64,000 nucleotides of DNA from Polynucleobacter asymbioticus. GTDB lineage: Bacteria; Pseudomonadota; Gammaproteobacteria; Burkholderiales; Burkholderiaceae. This document shows, one piece after another, positions 22,644 through 31,475 of this stretch. The position numbers were made by a program, and so were the translations under genes. The notes below the pieces were generated by a model that saw only the letters and a list, made by a program, of their open reading frames with translations, was not told the DNA's origin and searched no databases. Position 1 is the first letter of the stretch. Every line of letters begins with the position of its first letter. Location of the stretch: positions 1,774,369 through 1,838,368 of the forward strand of contig NZ_CP061297.1 of NCBI RefSeq assembly GCF_018687575.1. The letters are read 5' to 3'.

Positions 22644-22940
22644 TTAGGGGCTCAGCACTTCAATAATTTGCTCTGGGGTAATTGAACCCCAGATCTCCAC
22701 CCTTTTAATGCGGCTACTTTGCCCAGATAAGAGTTGAATTTGTTTTTGTGGCACTCTCAACTGCTTGGAAAGCCATGATAAAAGCATCTCATTTGCCTTA
22801 TTTTCCTGGGCAGGAGCCTGTAGCGATATCTTTAGGCAGCCGTCATGAAGTCCAACCACTTTGGTCAGCTTTGCGCCCGGCTGGCAATGCAAATTGAGGA
22901 CAATGCCAGTGGGGGTTTGTTTTAACCAAATAGGCATCAT
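22644..22940 (-). CDS. DUF167/YggU family protein
   Basis: 98 residues. Family signature is complete: LNLHCQPGAKLTKVVGLHDGCLKISLQAPAQENKANEMLL, then SGQSSRIKRVEIWG. The biochemical role is unknown. It lies between the convergent lpxO-like gene (3-base gap) and the divergent carbonic anhydrase gene (22 bases). Confidence 0.9.
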   Translation of the reverse strand: MMPIWLKQTPTGIVLNLHCQPGAKLTKVVGLHDGCLKISLQAPAQENKANEMLLSWLSKQLRVPQKQIQLLSGQSSRIKRVEIWGSITPEQIIEVLSP

Positions 22941-22962
22941 TAAAGTACTTTAAACTCAAATC

Positions 22963-23628
22963 ATGATTATGAAGAACTCCAACGCCTTAGACCAGCTATT
23001 TGCCAATAACCGCGAGTGGGCAGAAGCCATGATCGCCAAAGATGCTAATTTTTTTAAGCGTCTAGTCTCACAACAGGCACCAGAATATCTTTGGATTGGT
23101 TGCTCGGATAGTCGTGTACCTGCAAACGATATTGTTAATCTGCTACCAGGCGAGCTCTTTGTTCATCGCAACGTTGCGAACGTCGTCGTTCACACTGATT
23201 TGAACTGTTTATCTGTGATTCAATTTGCAATCGACCTTTTAAAGGTCAAACACATTTTGGTAGTTGGTCACTACGGCTGCTCTGGCGTGCATGCTGCGCT
23301 TACTGATAAACGAGTTGGACTTGCTGATAATTGGTTGCGTCATGTCAAGGATGTGCATCAAAAGCATGAACGTTATCTCGGCGAAGTCATCCCCAGCCCA
23401 AAACGTCAAGATCGCTTATGCGAGCTTAATGTCATTGAGCAAGTAGTCAATGTTTGTGAAACCACCATCGTTCAAGATGCGTGGGCGAGAGGGCAGGATC
23501 TCACTGTGCATGGGTGGGCCTATCGCCTTGAGACCGGCTTAGTAAATGATTTAGGCATGTCTATTAGCTCCACCGAAGAAATGCATGTGCGTTACGCCAA
23601 ATCCTTATCTCGCTACGATGCCGAATAA
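22963..23628 (+). CDS. can: Beta-class carbonic anhydrase
   Basis: 221 residues. Interconverts CO2 and bicarbonate in the cytosol. Zinc ligands are visible: Cys in WIGCSDSRVPAND (about residue 46, with the Asp-Arg dyad), His and Cys in VVGHYGCSGVHAAL (about residues 102-105). Length and the closing region fit E. coli Can. Eight bases later the next reading frame, an acyltransferase, begins, so the two may be co-transcribed. Confidence 0.96.
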   Translation: MIMKNSNALDQLFANNREWAEAMIAKDANFFKRLVSQQAPEYLWIGCSDSRVPANDIVNLLPGELFVHRNVANVVVHTDLNCLSVIQFAIDLLKVKHILVVGHYGCSGVHAALTDKRVGLADNWLRHVKDVHQKHERYLGEVIPSPKRQDRLCELNVIEQVVNVCETTIVQDAWARGQDLTVHGWAYRLETGLVNDLGMSISSTEEMHVRYAKSLSRYDAE

Positions 23629-23636
23629 ATTTAGTT

Positions 23637-24524
23637 TTGTTTAAAAACTTTTCAAACTATTCTGGGGTGGCACTCCTCAGATTTCTAGTATCGCTACCAT
23701 ACAAAACCCTAGTCTCTATTGGCTATGGCTTAGGTTTTTTGGCGGCGCACATTCCTAGCGATCGTAATCGGGTGGTTCAAAAAAATTTAGAGCTGTGCTT
23801 CCCTGAGCTGAATGATCAGGAAATTGATCGACTCAGAAAACAGCATTGGCGACTACTAGGTCGCAGCCTGGTAGAGAAAAGTATTATTTGGCTTGGGAGT
23901 AAAAAACAGCTTGCCGACATGATTGAGGTTCAGTCGGAAGTTGATCTCAATGATCGGCAACCACGCATCTTAGTAAACATGCATTTTATTGGTATCGAGG
24001 GCAGCATTATTTTAAGTGCGCTTGCAAAAGATAAAGGCTGGCCTCGCACCTCTGGATTTTTCCAAAGAATGAAAAGCCCCTTTTTCAATAAAAAAATTGT
24101 TGAGTGGCGTAATCGTTTTGGCGGAAACTCGATTGATCGCCAGGGAAACTCGCTTGAGTTGATTCGAGAAATCCGCAAGGGCAGTTTTATTATCATCGCG
24201 CCCGATATTGATCTGGGCCTGAAAGACTCTGCCTTCGTTCCCTTCTTTAATATTCAAACAAATACAATCACTGCTGTATCGCGTCTTGCCAAGATTACGG
24301 GAGCACAAGTCTGCATGATGGTCACCACTTTAAAAAAGAATGAGGCTGGCTACATTTGTACTATTAGAAAGCCTCTTGAGAATTTTCCAACTGATAATCC
24401 TGAAGCTGACACCGCAAGGCTAAATCAAATTTTTGAACAAGAAATACGACTGAGACCCGCCGAATACTACTGGGTTCATAAGCGTTTTAAAAATAGGCCA
24501 TTTAACGAAGCCAGCCCCTATTAA
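23637..24524 (+). CDS. LpxL/LpxM-family lipid A acyltransferase, paralogue
   Basis: 295 residues from a TTG start. Catalytic-type HFIGIE (His-x4-Glu) near residue 113, then [43 protein letters not shown] and the closing [14 protein letters not shown]. Nearly every block is repeated in the protein at 457-1356, so the two arose from one duplication; the partial gene at the left edge is more distant. Sits 8 bases after carbonic anhydrase and 38 before the phosphoesterase. No ATG is available near the N-terminus, so the TTG start has moderate support. Confidence 0.9.
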   Translation: MFKNFSNYSGVALLRFLVSLPYKTLVSIGYGLGFLAAHIPSDRNRVVQKNLELCFPELNDQEIDRLRKQHWRLLGRSLVEKSIIWLGSKKQLADMIEVQSEVDLNDRQPRILVNMHFIGIEGSIILSALAKDKGWPRTSGFFQRMKSPFFNKKIVEWRNRFGGNSIDRQGNSLELIREIRKGSFIIIAPDIDLGLKDSAFVPFFNIQTNTITAVSRLAKITGAQVCMMVTTLKKNEAGYICTIRKPLENFPTDNPEADTARLNQIFEQEIRLRPAEYYWVHKRFKNRPFNEASPY

Positions 24525-24562
24525 GCCTTCTGCTGGACGCGCTTTTGTCCTATCATTAAAGG

Positions 24563-25315
24563 ATGACTGAACGCATTGGGCTATTTGCCGATCTACATAG
24601 TAATTTAGAAGCTTTTGATGCCTGTATGGAGCAGGCAAAAGAGTTGGGTGTAAGCCGCATGGTTTTCTTAGGAGATATTGTTGGCTACAACGCAGATCCC
24701 GGCGCTCTGATTGATCGTATTGGGGAATTGGTTGCTGATAAAAAAGCAATTGCGGTACTAGGCAATCATGATCAAGCAGTATTTGAAGACCACCGCCACC
24801 AAATGAATGCCAGTGCAAATGCAGCAATCGAGTGGACCAAGGCACAGCTGAATTCCACTCAAGTTCAATTCCTGAAAGATTTGCCGCTCATCGTTCAAGA
24901 GGAGGCGATGTGTTTTGTTCATGCATCAGCTCACAATCCCGCAGACTGGAATTACATTACTGACAGCATGAGTGCGTGGCGTTGCGTTCAAAGCTCAGGC
25001 AAGACATACACTTTTGTTGGTCACGCGCATGAGCAAGCCCTGTTCTATCAAAGCGCCGTTGGTAAGCTCATTCGTTTTTCACCACATCCTGGCGATGAAA
25101 TTCCTGTCATGAACCATCGCCAATGGGTTAGCGTAGTGGGTTCGCTTGGTCAGCCACGAGATGGAAATCCTGAGGCTTGCTTTGCTGTCTTCGAGCCAGC
25201 GTTAGAGGCGCTTACTTTTCACCGCACTCCCTATGATCAATTCACCGCTGCAGACAAAGTTCGTCGCGCTGGATTGCCCGAAGACCTTGCTAACCGCCTC
25301 ATTACTGGAAAATAA
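24563..25315 (+). CDS. Metallophosphoesterase of the calcineurin-like family
   Basis: 250 residues with the complete dinuclear metal site: FADLHSNLEAF (Asp-x-His, about residue 8), GDIVGYNADP (about residue 38), GNHDQAVF (about residue 72), FVHASAHNP and GHAHEQ. The GDxVGYxxxP form is shared with a subgroup that includes Ser/Thr protein phosphatase-like and nucleotide phosphoesterases. The kinase gene begins 7 bases after the stop, which suggests that the two act on shared targets, but this is inference. Confidence 0.88.
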   Translation: MTERIGLFADLHSNLEAFDACMEQAKELGVSRMVFLGDIVGYNADPGALIDRIGELVADKKAIAVLGNHDQAVFEDHRHQMNASANAAIEWTKAQLNSTQVQFLKDLPLIVQEEAMCFVHASAHNPADWNYITDSMSAWRCVQSSGKTYTFVGHAHEQALFYQSAVGKLIRFSPHPGDEIPVMNHRQWVSVVGSLGQPRDGNPEACFAVFEPALEALTFHRTPYDQFTAADKVRRAGLPEDLANRLITGK

Positions 25316-25322
25316 TTTTCCT

Positions 25323-26741
25323 ATGTCGATCAATACTGATATTGAAGCGGTTGATGATATTTTCCAGGAAGGCAAAGTTGTTGATGGATTTGTACTAGGT
25401 CCCGAGGTTCATCGCGGTGGTATGGCCAGCCTATACTCCGCAACTAAAGAAGGCGTCGATGTTCCTATTCTTCTGAAGATTCCTAGGGTGGGTCGCGATC
25501 AACCGGTAGAAAGTCTAATTGGCTTTGAGACTGAGCTCACGATTTTGCGCTCACTAAAGAGCCCCTATGTCCCCAAGTATCTCGGCTCCGGCAATATGGC
25601 AACCCGTCCCTATATTGCAATGGAAAGAGTGGAAGGTAGGCCACTTGAGGATCTCATCAAAGAAGGTAAGGTTTTTACGATTGATGAGGTTGTACAGATT
25701 GGCGCGGACCTAGCACAAGCAGTGCAGTCCTTGCACGCACAAGACGCCATCCATTTAGATATCAAACCAGAAAATATTTTGATTGATGAAAAAGGCAAGC
25801 TCACCATAATTGATTTTGGCTTATCTCATCATGCACGCTTCCCTGACTTACTTGTAGAAGAAATGCGCAAGGGAATCGGTTCGGCTCCATATATTGCACC
25901 AGAGCAAGTGATGGGTATTCGCTCAGATTACCGTAGCGATATTTTTTCTATTGGCGTCATCCTGTATGAGCTGTTAACGGGAGAGCTCCCGTTTGGTAAC
26001 CCGCAGAGCATGAGTGGTTTACGCAAAAGAATGTGGGCGCAAGCTTTTCCTCCGCGTGCAATCCGCAAAGAGATCCCACGCTGGTTACAAGAAGTTGTTT
26101 TACGCTGTCTAGAACCACGCGCAGCAGATCGTTACCAAAGCGCTGCACGTCTGCGTCAAGTGCTACGCGATCATGAGAGCGTCACTTTGACTGAGCGCGC
26201 AGATCGCGTTGACCCTCTGAGCTTTTGGGAAAATCTCAAGCGCATGTTCCGTGCGGCGGGCTACGAGCCCTCTCCCAGCCCACGCCCTAGCGTCGGAAAT
26301 TACGATGCACCTCTCATGATTGCTGCGATTGACACACGCCAATCGGATGAGAGCTTGCGTGATCGAATGCAAACAACTGCAAAGAATTTATTTCTAGCCT
26401 ATCCCGAAAGTCGCCTTGTATGTATTAGCACCATTGCTAGCACACCCACTTTTGAAGGCAATCAAGAAAGCGAAACAGCTAGCGGTATTGTGCGCGGGCA
26501 TCTCGTACAACTCATGGAGTGGGCGAAGCCTTTGAAGCTGCCCCCAGAACGGATTTCCTATCACGTACTGGAGGCGCTTGATCCAGCTAGCCGCATTGTA
26601 GAATTTGCCAAGGACAACGATGCCTCGCTGATCTTGATTGGCGCCTCTCATAAACTACCCAATAAAGTCACGCCATGGCGCACCTCAATGACAAAGATTG
26701 TTGAGGAAGCCCCGTGTAGCGTTCATATTGTCAGGACCTAG
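25323..26741 (+). CDS. Ser/Thr protein kinase fused to a universal-stress domain
   Basis: 472 residues from the ATG at 25323. Hanks-type kinase: Gly loop HRGGMAS (about residue 32), Lys52 in LLKIPR, Glu71 of helix C, catalytic loop HLDIKPEN with Asp146 and Leu in place of the usual Arg, DFG at 164-166, and APEQVMG. From about residue 325 to the end a UspA-like fold follows (APLMIAAIDTRQ ... LILIGASHKLP ... APCSVHIVRT). No membrane segment, so it is cytosolic, unlike PknB-type receptors. The partner phosphoesterase is 7 bases upstream. The lack of the HRD arginine suggests activity that does not depend on activation-loop phosphorylation. Confidence 0.9.
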   Translation: MSINTDIEAVDDIFQEGKVVDGFVLGPEVHRGGMASLYSATKEGVDVPILLKIPRVGRDQPVESLIGFETELTILRSLKSPYVPKYLGSGNMATRPYIAMERVEGRPLEDLIKEGKVFTIDEVVQIGADLAQAVQSLHAQDAIHLDIKPENILIDEKGKLTIIDFGLSHHARFPDLLVEEMRKGIGSAPYIAPEQVMGIRSDYRSDIFSIGVILYELLTGELPFGNPQSMSGLRKRMWAQAFPPRAIRKEIPRWLQEVVLRCLEPRAADRYQSAARLRQVLRDHESVTLTERADRVDPLSFWENLKRMFRAAGYEPSPSPRPSVGNYDAPLMIAAIDTRQSDESLRDRMQTTAKNLFLAYPESRLVCISTIASTPTFEGNQESETASGIVRGHLVQLMEWAKPLKLPPERISYHVLEALDPASRIVEFAKDNDASLILIGASHKLPNKVTPWRTSMTKIVEEAPCSVHIVRT

Positions 26742-26765
26742 AGCTTAATCTGGCCTGGGTGACAA

Positions 26766-28139
26766 TTAGTGCATCTTGTCTTGCTTACGATCCAAAATCA
26801 CTTCGGGCTCCTGAGCCTCAATCCAACTATCACGATTTAGTGCAGCTGTTAATTGCTGCTGATTTAACTCACCGGTCCAGCGAGCTACAACAATAGTTGC
26901 CACACCGTTACCAACTAAATTAGTTAGTGCGCGAGCCTCAGACATAAAGCGATCGATACCCAAGATAATGGCAAGGCCTGCAACAGGCACATTTCCTACC
27001 GCAGACAAGGTTGCTGCCAAGACAATAAAGCCACTACCAGTAATGCCTGCAGCCCCCTTGGAGGTCAGAAGCAAAACTAGCAATAAGGTAATTTGCTGCG
27101 TAATAGTCATTGGCGTGTCTGTAGCTTGCGCAATAAATACCGCTGCCATTGTTAAGTAAATAGAGGTGCCATCAAGATTGAATGAATATCCCGTTGGGAT
27201 GACTAAACCGACGCAGCTTTTCTTGGCGCCTAGCAACTCCATTTTCTCCATCATGCGCGGCAAAACCGACTCCGATGAGGATGTTCCTAAAACAATGAGC
27301 AACTCTTCTTTGATATAGCGTACAAATTTAAAAATGTTAAATCCATTGAAGCGCGCAATGATTCCAAGAACAACAAAGACAAAAAGTAAGCAGGTGATAT
27401 AAAACGCGCCCATCAGCTTGCCCAATGAAAATAAAGAGCCCACTCCATATTTTCCAATCGTGAATGCCATTGCACCAAAAGCACCAACAGGGGCAAATTT
27501 CATGACGATGCCAATAATGTCAAAAAGAACATGGGAGGTTTTTTCGATCAAGTCAAATACCATCGTTCCCCTGCCGCCAAATTTATGCAATGCAAACCCA
27601 AATAAAACGGCAACAAAAAGCACCTGCAAAATTTCTCCTTTTGCAAAAGCATCGACTACTGTATTGGGAATAATGTTTAACAAGAATTCAGTGGTCGTGG
27701 CCATCTTGTCTGGACCCGTATAGGCAGCAATAGCCTTGGTATCCAAGCTGGCAGGATCAATATGCATGCCCGAACCCGGCTGGAGGACATTGACTACGAT
27801 TAAGCCAACCATCAGCGCGATGGTACTAACAACCTCAAAATAGAGCAGGGCTAAGCCACCCGTCTTGCCGACCTTCTTCATATCTTCCATGCCGGCAATA
27901 CCCAACACAACCGTGCAAAAGATAATGGGGGCAATCAGCATTTTGATGCCCTTGATGAAGGCATCACCAAATGGCTTCATCTCTACACTCAAGGATGGGT
28001 ATAGGTGGCCTAACAATACACCCACTACAACCGCTACAAGCACCTGAAAGTAAAGGATTTTATAAATTGGAGGCTTTTTTAGTGTGGGTGTCAATTGAAC
28101 TTCCTTTGCATAATGGATAGCACCGTCCGAATAGGGCAT
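26766..28139 (-). CDS. dctA: C4-dicarboxylate transporter DctA
   Basis: 457 residues with eight or more membrane helices and two re-entrant loops. Imports succinate, fumarate and malate with cations. Markers: [16 protein letters not shown], the Ser-rich HP1 loop [29 protein letters not shown], and [15 protein letters not shown]. The ATG start gives about 25 residues before the first helix. Convergent with the kinase gene and divergent from the pseudouridine synthase gene. C4-acid uptake fits the carboxylate-based growth known for Polynucleobacter (family knowledge). Confidence 0.95.
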   Translation of the reverse strand: MPYSDGAIHYAKEVQLTPTLKKPPIYKILYFQVLVAVVVGVLLGHLYPSLSVEMKPFGDAFIKGIKMLIAPIIFCTVVLGIAGMEDMKKVGKTGGLALLYFEVVSTIALMVGLIVVNVLQPGSGMHIDPASLDTKAIAAYTGPDKMATTTEFLLNIIPNTVVDAFAKGEILQVLFVAVLFGFALHKFGGRGTMVFDLIEKTSHVLFDIIGIVMKFAPVGAFGAMAFTIGKYGVGSLFSLGKLMGAFYITCLLFVFVVLGIIARFNGFNIFKFVRYIKEELLIVLGTSSSESVLPRMMEKMELLGAKKSCVGLVIPTGYSFNLDGTSIYLTMAAVFIAQATDTPMTITQQITLLLVLLLTSKGAAGITGSGFIVLAATLSAVGNVPVAGLAIILGIDRFMSEARALTNLVGNGVATIVVARWTGELNQQQLTAALNRDSWIEAQEPEVILDRKQDKMH

Positions 28140-28201
28140 CTAAACCCAATAATACCCTCCGGCAAAATGATGAAATTGTCAGCTTGCCCGATAATGCAAT
28201 C

Positions 28202-28939
28202 ATGGAAGAAAAAATACGCGTATCCAAGCTGCTCTCTGAGCTAGGTCTATGCTCCCGTCGTGAAGCAGACTCTTATATTGAACAAGGTTTGGTCACCGTC
28301 GATGGTGAGGTGGTCAATGAACTAGGATCCCGAGCTTTTCGTCACCAAAAGATTGAGCTCCAGTCTGGCGCCAAGGCGCAACAAGCATCTCGAGTTACAG
28401 TTATTTTGAATAAACCAGTTGGCTTTATCTCTCACTTTGATGATGAGCAAGAGTATCAGCCCGCAGCCTCTCTCATTACTCCCGATAACTACTTTGCTAG
28501 CCCACTCGATAAAGGTCGTAATCCACGCTTTAATACCCGTGGCCTAGCGCCCGCTGGTCGCCTCGATATTGATTCGACTGGCATGCTGGTATTAACTCAA
28601 GATGGTCGTATTGCAAAACTGCTAATTGGCGAAAACAGTCCCATTGAAAAAGAATATTTGGTCCGAGTCGAAGGTGCGCTCTCTTTTGAAGATTTGGATA
28701 GACTAAAACATGGCCTGGAGTTAGATGGCGTTGTTTTGAAACCGGCTCAAGTTAGTTGGCAAAACGAAGATCAACTTCGCTTTGTTTTACGAGAGGGTCG
28801 TAAGCGTCAAATCCGTCGTATGTGCGAGATGGTTGGCCTCAGGGTGTTAGGTCTTAAGCGCGTCCGTATGGGTAGAATTTCGCTGGGCGCCTTACCCCCC
28901 GGAAAGTGGCGCTTTGTTAGGCCCGAAGAGCAATTCTAA
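28202..28939 (+). CDS. rRNA pseudouridine synthase, RluB/RluF type
   Basis: 245 residues from the ATG at 28202. S4-like RNA-binding domain first (KIRVSKLLSELGLCSRREADSYIEQGLVTVDGEVV), then the RsuA-class catalytic domain with GRLDIDSTGMLVLTQDG (catalytic Asp about residue 125), EKEYLVRV, and EGRKRQIRRMCEMVGLRVLGLKRVRMG. The RRMCE form resembles RluF, which modifies U2604 of 23S rRNA; RluB is the alternative. It precedes prfC on the same strand. Confidence 0.9.
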   Translation: MEEKIRVSKLLSELGLCSRREADSYIEQGLVTVDGEVVNELGSRAFRHQKIELQSGAKAQQASRVTVILNKPVGFISHFDDEQEYQPAASLITPDNYFASPLDKGRNPRFNTRGLAPAGRLDIDSTGMLVLTQDGRIAKLLIGENSPIEKEYLVRVEGALSFEDLDRLKHGLELDGVVLKPAQVSWQNEDQLRFVLREGRKRQIRRMCEMVGLRVLGLKRVRMGRISLGALPPGKWRFVRPEEQF

Positions 28940-28954
28940 GAAGCTGCGCCCGCT

Positions 28955-28960
28955 TATAAT
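28955..28960 (+). promoter_or_regulatory. Candidate -10 box for prfC
   Basis: Perfect TATAAT 25 bases before the most likely prfC start codon. Transcription would begin near 28967, leaving a leader of only about 6 to 20 bases. No good -35 box stands at 17 bases upstream. Confidence 0.5.
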
Positions 28961-28984
28961 TCTGTCAATTAGATTAAGCGCAGA

Positions 28985-30619
28985 ATTACCATCGATACCA
29001 TCACCTCCAGCACTCCCGGCGCAGAAGTTTTAAGACGCCGCAGCTTTGCCATCATCTCTCACCCAGACGCTGGCAAGACCACACTTACCGAAAAACTCCT
29101 TCTGTACGCAGGGGCGATTCAGATTGCAGGTAGTGTAAAAGCCCGTAAAGCTAGTCGACATGCAACATCCGACTGGATGGAAATTGAAAAACAACGTGGT
29201 ATTTCCGTGGCTAGCTCCGTAATGCAAATGGAGTATCGCGATTGCATTATTAATCTTTTAGATACACCAGGACACCAAGATTTCTCTGAAGATACCTATC
29301 GCGTATTAACTGCCGTAGACTCCGCGCTCATGGTCATTGATGCTGCCAATGGTGTTGAATCACAAACCTTACGCCTGCTTGAAGTCTGTCGCGCACGCAA
29401 CACACCGATCGTCACTTTCATCAACAAAATGGATCGTGAAGTAAAGCCGCCCATGGAGTTGATGGACGAGATTGAAACTGCGCTCGGCATTGAGGTAGTT
29501 CCCTTTACTTGGCCAGTAGGCATGGGTAAATCATTTGCCGGCGTCATTGATATTGCCAACTCCCACATGCGCATGTTCAAGGCTGGCGAAGATCGTGTCA
29601 CTGAAAATTCTCATGCGATTGTTGATGTCAACGATCCGGCCTTAAAAGAGCGCTTAGGCACTGATCTTGAAAATGCACTTGCCGAAGTCGACCTGATTAA
29701 AAATGCAATGCCTGCTTTTAATAAAGAAGCCTTTTTGGCAGGCCGTCAGTCACCGGTATTCTTTGGCTCAGCGATTAATAATTTTGGTGTGCGTGAAATT
29801 CTCAACACCTTAGTAGAGCTCGCACCATCACCAGGATCACGCAAAGCATTGCAACGGGAAGTTAGCCCAGCCGAGAATAAATTTTCTGCAGTGGTGTTTA
29901 AGATCCAGGCCAATATGGATCCAGCCCACCGAGATCGTGTTGCCTTCTTGCGTATTTGCTCGGGGCACTTTCAGCGCGGTATGAAACTGAAGATTTGTCG
30001 CAATGGCAAAGAAGTGCGTACCAACAATGCGCTGTCTTTCTTGTCACAACGCCGCGATATTTTGGATGAAGCCTTCCCTGGCGACATTATTGGATTGCCA
30101 AACCACGGGCTTCTTCGACTGGGCGATACGCTCACCGAGGGAGAGCAATTGCAATTTACAGGACTGCCATTTTTTGCGCCTGAGATTTTCCGCATGGTGG
30201 AGTCTGCTGATCCATTGCGCTCAAAACAATTACGCACGGGCTTAATGCAGCTTGGCGAAGAAGGCGCGATTCAGGTGTTCCGCCCTATGACTGGCGGCAC
30301 GATGCTGCTCGGTGCATTTGGGCAGTTACAGTTTGAAGTGGTCAGTCATCGCCTGCAAACTGAATATGGTGCAGAAGTGCGTTTATTGCCCGCCCGCTAC
30401 AACCTAGCCCGCTGGGTCAGCTCAGATGATCCTGTGGCACTGAAGAAATTCATTCAAGAAAATATTCACCGTATGGCCGAGGATGTTGTGGGAGCCTCAG
30501 TATTTTTGGCCAGCCATAAATCTGAATTAGATGTTGCTCAACAACGCTGGGAATCCATTCAATTCCACGCGCTTAGAGAGCATGCAGGTCTTATCTACCA
30601 ATCTGACCTCGCTGGTTAA
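28985..30619 (+). CDS. prfC: Peptide chain release factor 3, non-canonical start
   Basis: About 544 residues. Translational GTPase that recycles RF1/RF2 after termination. The P-loop SHPDAGKTT, DWMEIEKQRGIS (switch I), DTPGHQDFSEDTYR (G3) and NKMDRE (G4) are all there, and the C-terminal part matches RF3 to the end. The P-loop is coded before any ATG: in frame, between the stop at 28970 and the P-loop at about 29048 there is no ATG, GTG or TTG. Only ATT (28973 or 28985) or ATC codons can start it. 28985 was chosen because it gives an N-terminus close to the family's. A sequencing error is the alternative. Confidence 0.87.
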   Translation: MTIDTITSSTPGAEVLRRRSFAIISHPDAGKTTLTEKLLLYAGAIQIAGSVKARKASRHATSDWMEIEKQRGISVASSVMQMEYRDCIINLLDTPGHQDFSEDTYRVLTAVDSALMVIDAANGVESQTLRLLEVCRARNTPIVTFINKMDREVKPPMELMDEIETALGIEVVPFTWPVGMGKSFAGVIDIANSHMRMFKAGEDRVTENSHAIVDVNDPALKERLGTDLENALAEVDLIKNAMPAFNKEAFLAGRQSPVFFGSAINNFGVREILNTLVELAPSPGSRKALQREVSPAENKFSAVVFKIQANMDPAHRDRVAFLRICSGHFQRGMKLKICRNGKEVRTNNALSFLSQRRDILDEAFPGDIIGLPNHGLLRLGDTLTEGEQLQFTGLPFFAPEIFRMVESADPLRSKQLRTGLMQLGEEGAIQVFRPMTGGTMLLGAFGQLQFEVVSHRLQTEYGAEVRLLPARYNLARWVSSDDPVALKKFIQENIHRMAEDVVGASVFLASHKSELDVAQQRWESIQFHALREHAGLIYQSDLAG

Positions 30620-30621
30620 AT

Positions 30622-30870
30622 CTAGCGTGGGCTTGATTGCGGCCAATTGCAATCAAATACTGTAACTAACTGAGTGTCACTCTTTCTAAAAGAGGCAGTC
30701 TTGCCATATTGAGCACAATAGGCATTAGCCTTTGATGTAAGTGAGGCAATAGACTCGCCATCGCTATTCAAAAAAGTAACGTGATTTGAGTCTGAGGCAT
30801 CGGTATAAACTGCGGCGCAAGCACTCAAGCCAACAATACTCAGCAAAACAATATATTTAAGATGCTTCAT
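30622..30870 (-). CDS. Small lipoprotein of unknown function
   Basis: 82 residues. Signal peptide with lipobox LSAC (Cys at about residue 18), then about 60 residues with two further Cys (NAYCAQYG and FDCNWP) that may pair. No family recognised. Its start overlaps the end of the DUF2798-like gene by 14 bases, so the two are co-transcribed leftward, convergent with prfC (3-base gap). Confidence 0.8.
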   Translation of the reverse strand: MKHLKYIVLLSIVGLSACAAVYTDASDSNHVTFLNSDGESIASLTSKANAYCAQYGKTASFRKSDTQLVTVFDCNWPQSSPR

Positions 30871-31093
30871 TTTTAATCCTCTTGACTAAGCGGGCAGTGA
30901 GTTTGCTTGCGAACGGACGATAAATCAAAATGCAAATCATCGCCACTGGATAGGCGACCGCCCAAACCTCCAGCCATACCCAAAAGAAATTTTGCGCAAA
31001 ACCTACGCGCACCAAGGTAGTGGCGAAAGTAATACTCAATGACATGAGTCCGCCCATGATGGCGGCAAAAATAAGATTGGGAATATTCATCAT
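30857..31093 (-). CDS. DUF2798-like small membrane protein
   Basis: 78 residues with two membrane helices (about 5-27 and 36-58) and a basic C-terminal tail. The pattern GGLMSLSITFATTLVRVGF and WLEVWAVAYPVA matches DUF2798 proteins of unknown role. Begins ATGATG; the second ATG is equally possible. Confidence 0.78.
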   Translation of the reverse strand: MMNIPNLIFAAIMGGLMSLSITFATTLVRVGFAQNFFWVWLEVWAVAYPVAMICILIYRPFASKLTARLVKRIKNEAS

Positions 31094-31216
31094 CCAATCA
31101 TAGCGCCTTGACTGCTTAGCTGTTATTCTGATTTGTGATCACTATTCCGCGCCCTACTTAGGGGAGTCTACTGAGCAAGCTCAGAGGTTCATCATTTCAA
31201 GACTCTAGGAAAAAAT

Positions 31217-31423
31217 ATGGCTGTTGGCCAAAATCAAAGAAATAGAAAAAACGATCCCATGCTGAGCAAAACTGGCAAAGCTAAATTGGGCCCACTAACC
31301 GTTACTCAACTCACGAAATTGCTTGAATCTAGTACTAAGCCTAAAGAGAAGGCAAAGATTCAAAGGGCTCTAAACAAGCGTCCTCTGCTACCAGCGCCTG
31401 TCGCTGAGGCTGTTGCAGCCTAA
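31217..31423 (+). CDS. Small basic protein of unknown function
   Basis: 68 residues, rich in Lys, Pro and Leu (KAKLGPLTVTQLTKLLESS, KEKAKIQRALNKRPLLP). A good terminator follows directly, and the 123 bases before it are long enough for a promoter, so this is a real single-gene transcription unit. No function is recognised; nucleic-acid or ribosome binding is only a guess from the charge. Confidence 0.7.
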   Translation: MAVGQNQRNRKNDPMLSKTGKAKLGPLTVTQLTKLLESSTKPKEKAKIQRALNKRPLLPAPVAEAVAA

Positions 31424-31429
31424 GTACTA

Positions 31430-31457
31430 AGCCCCGAAATTACCGGGGCTTTTTCTT
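31430..31457 (+). terminator. Terminator of the small basic protein gene
   Basis: AGCCCCG, seven-base loop, CGGGGCT, then TTTTTCTT, starting 7 bases after the stop codon. Confidence 0.92.
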
Positions 31458-31475
31458 ATGTAATATGCTCTCATC

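Noticed and set aside
25233..25322. Earlier start for the kinase inside the phosphoesterase gene
   Set aside because: The added residues match no kinase; the ATG at 25323 follows the stop by 7 bases.
31108..31139. Promoter for the small basic protein (TTGACT ... TATTCT)
   Set aside because: The spacer is 20 bases, too long for a confident call.
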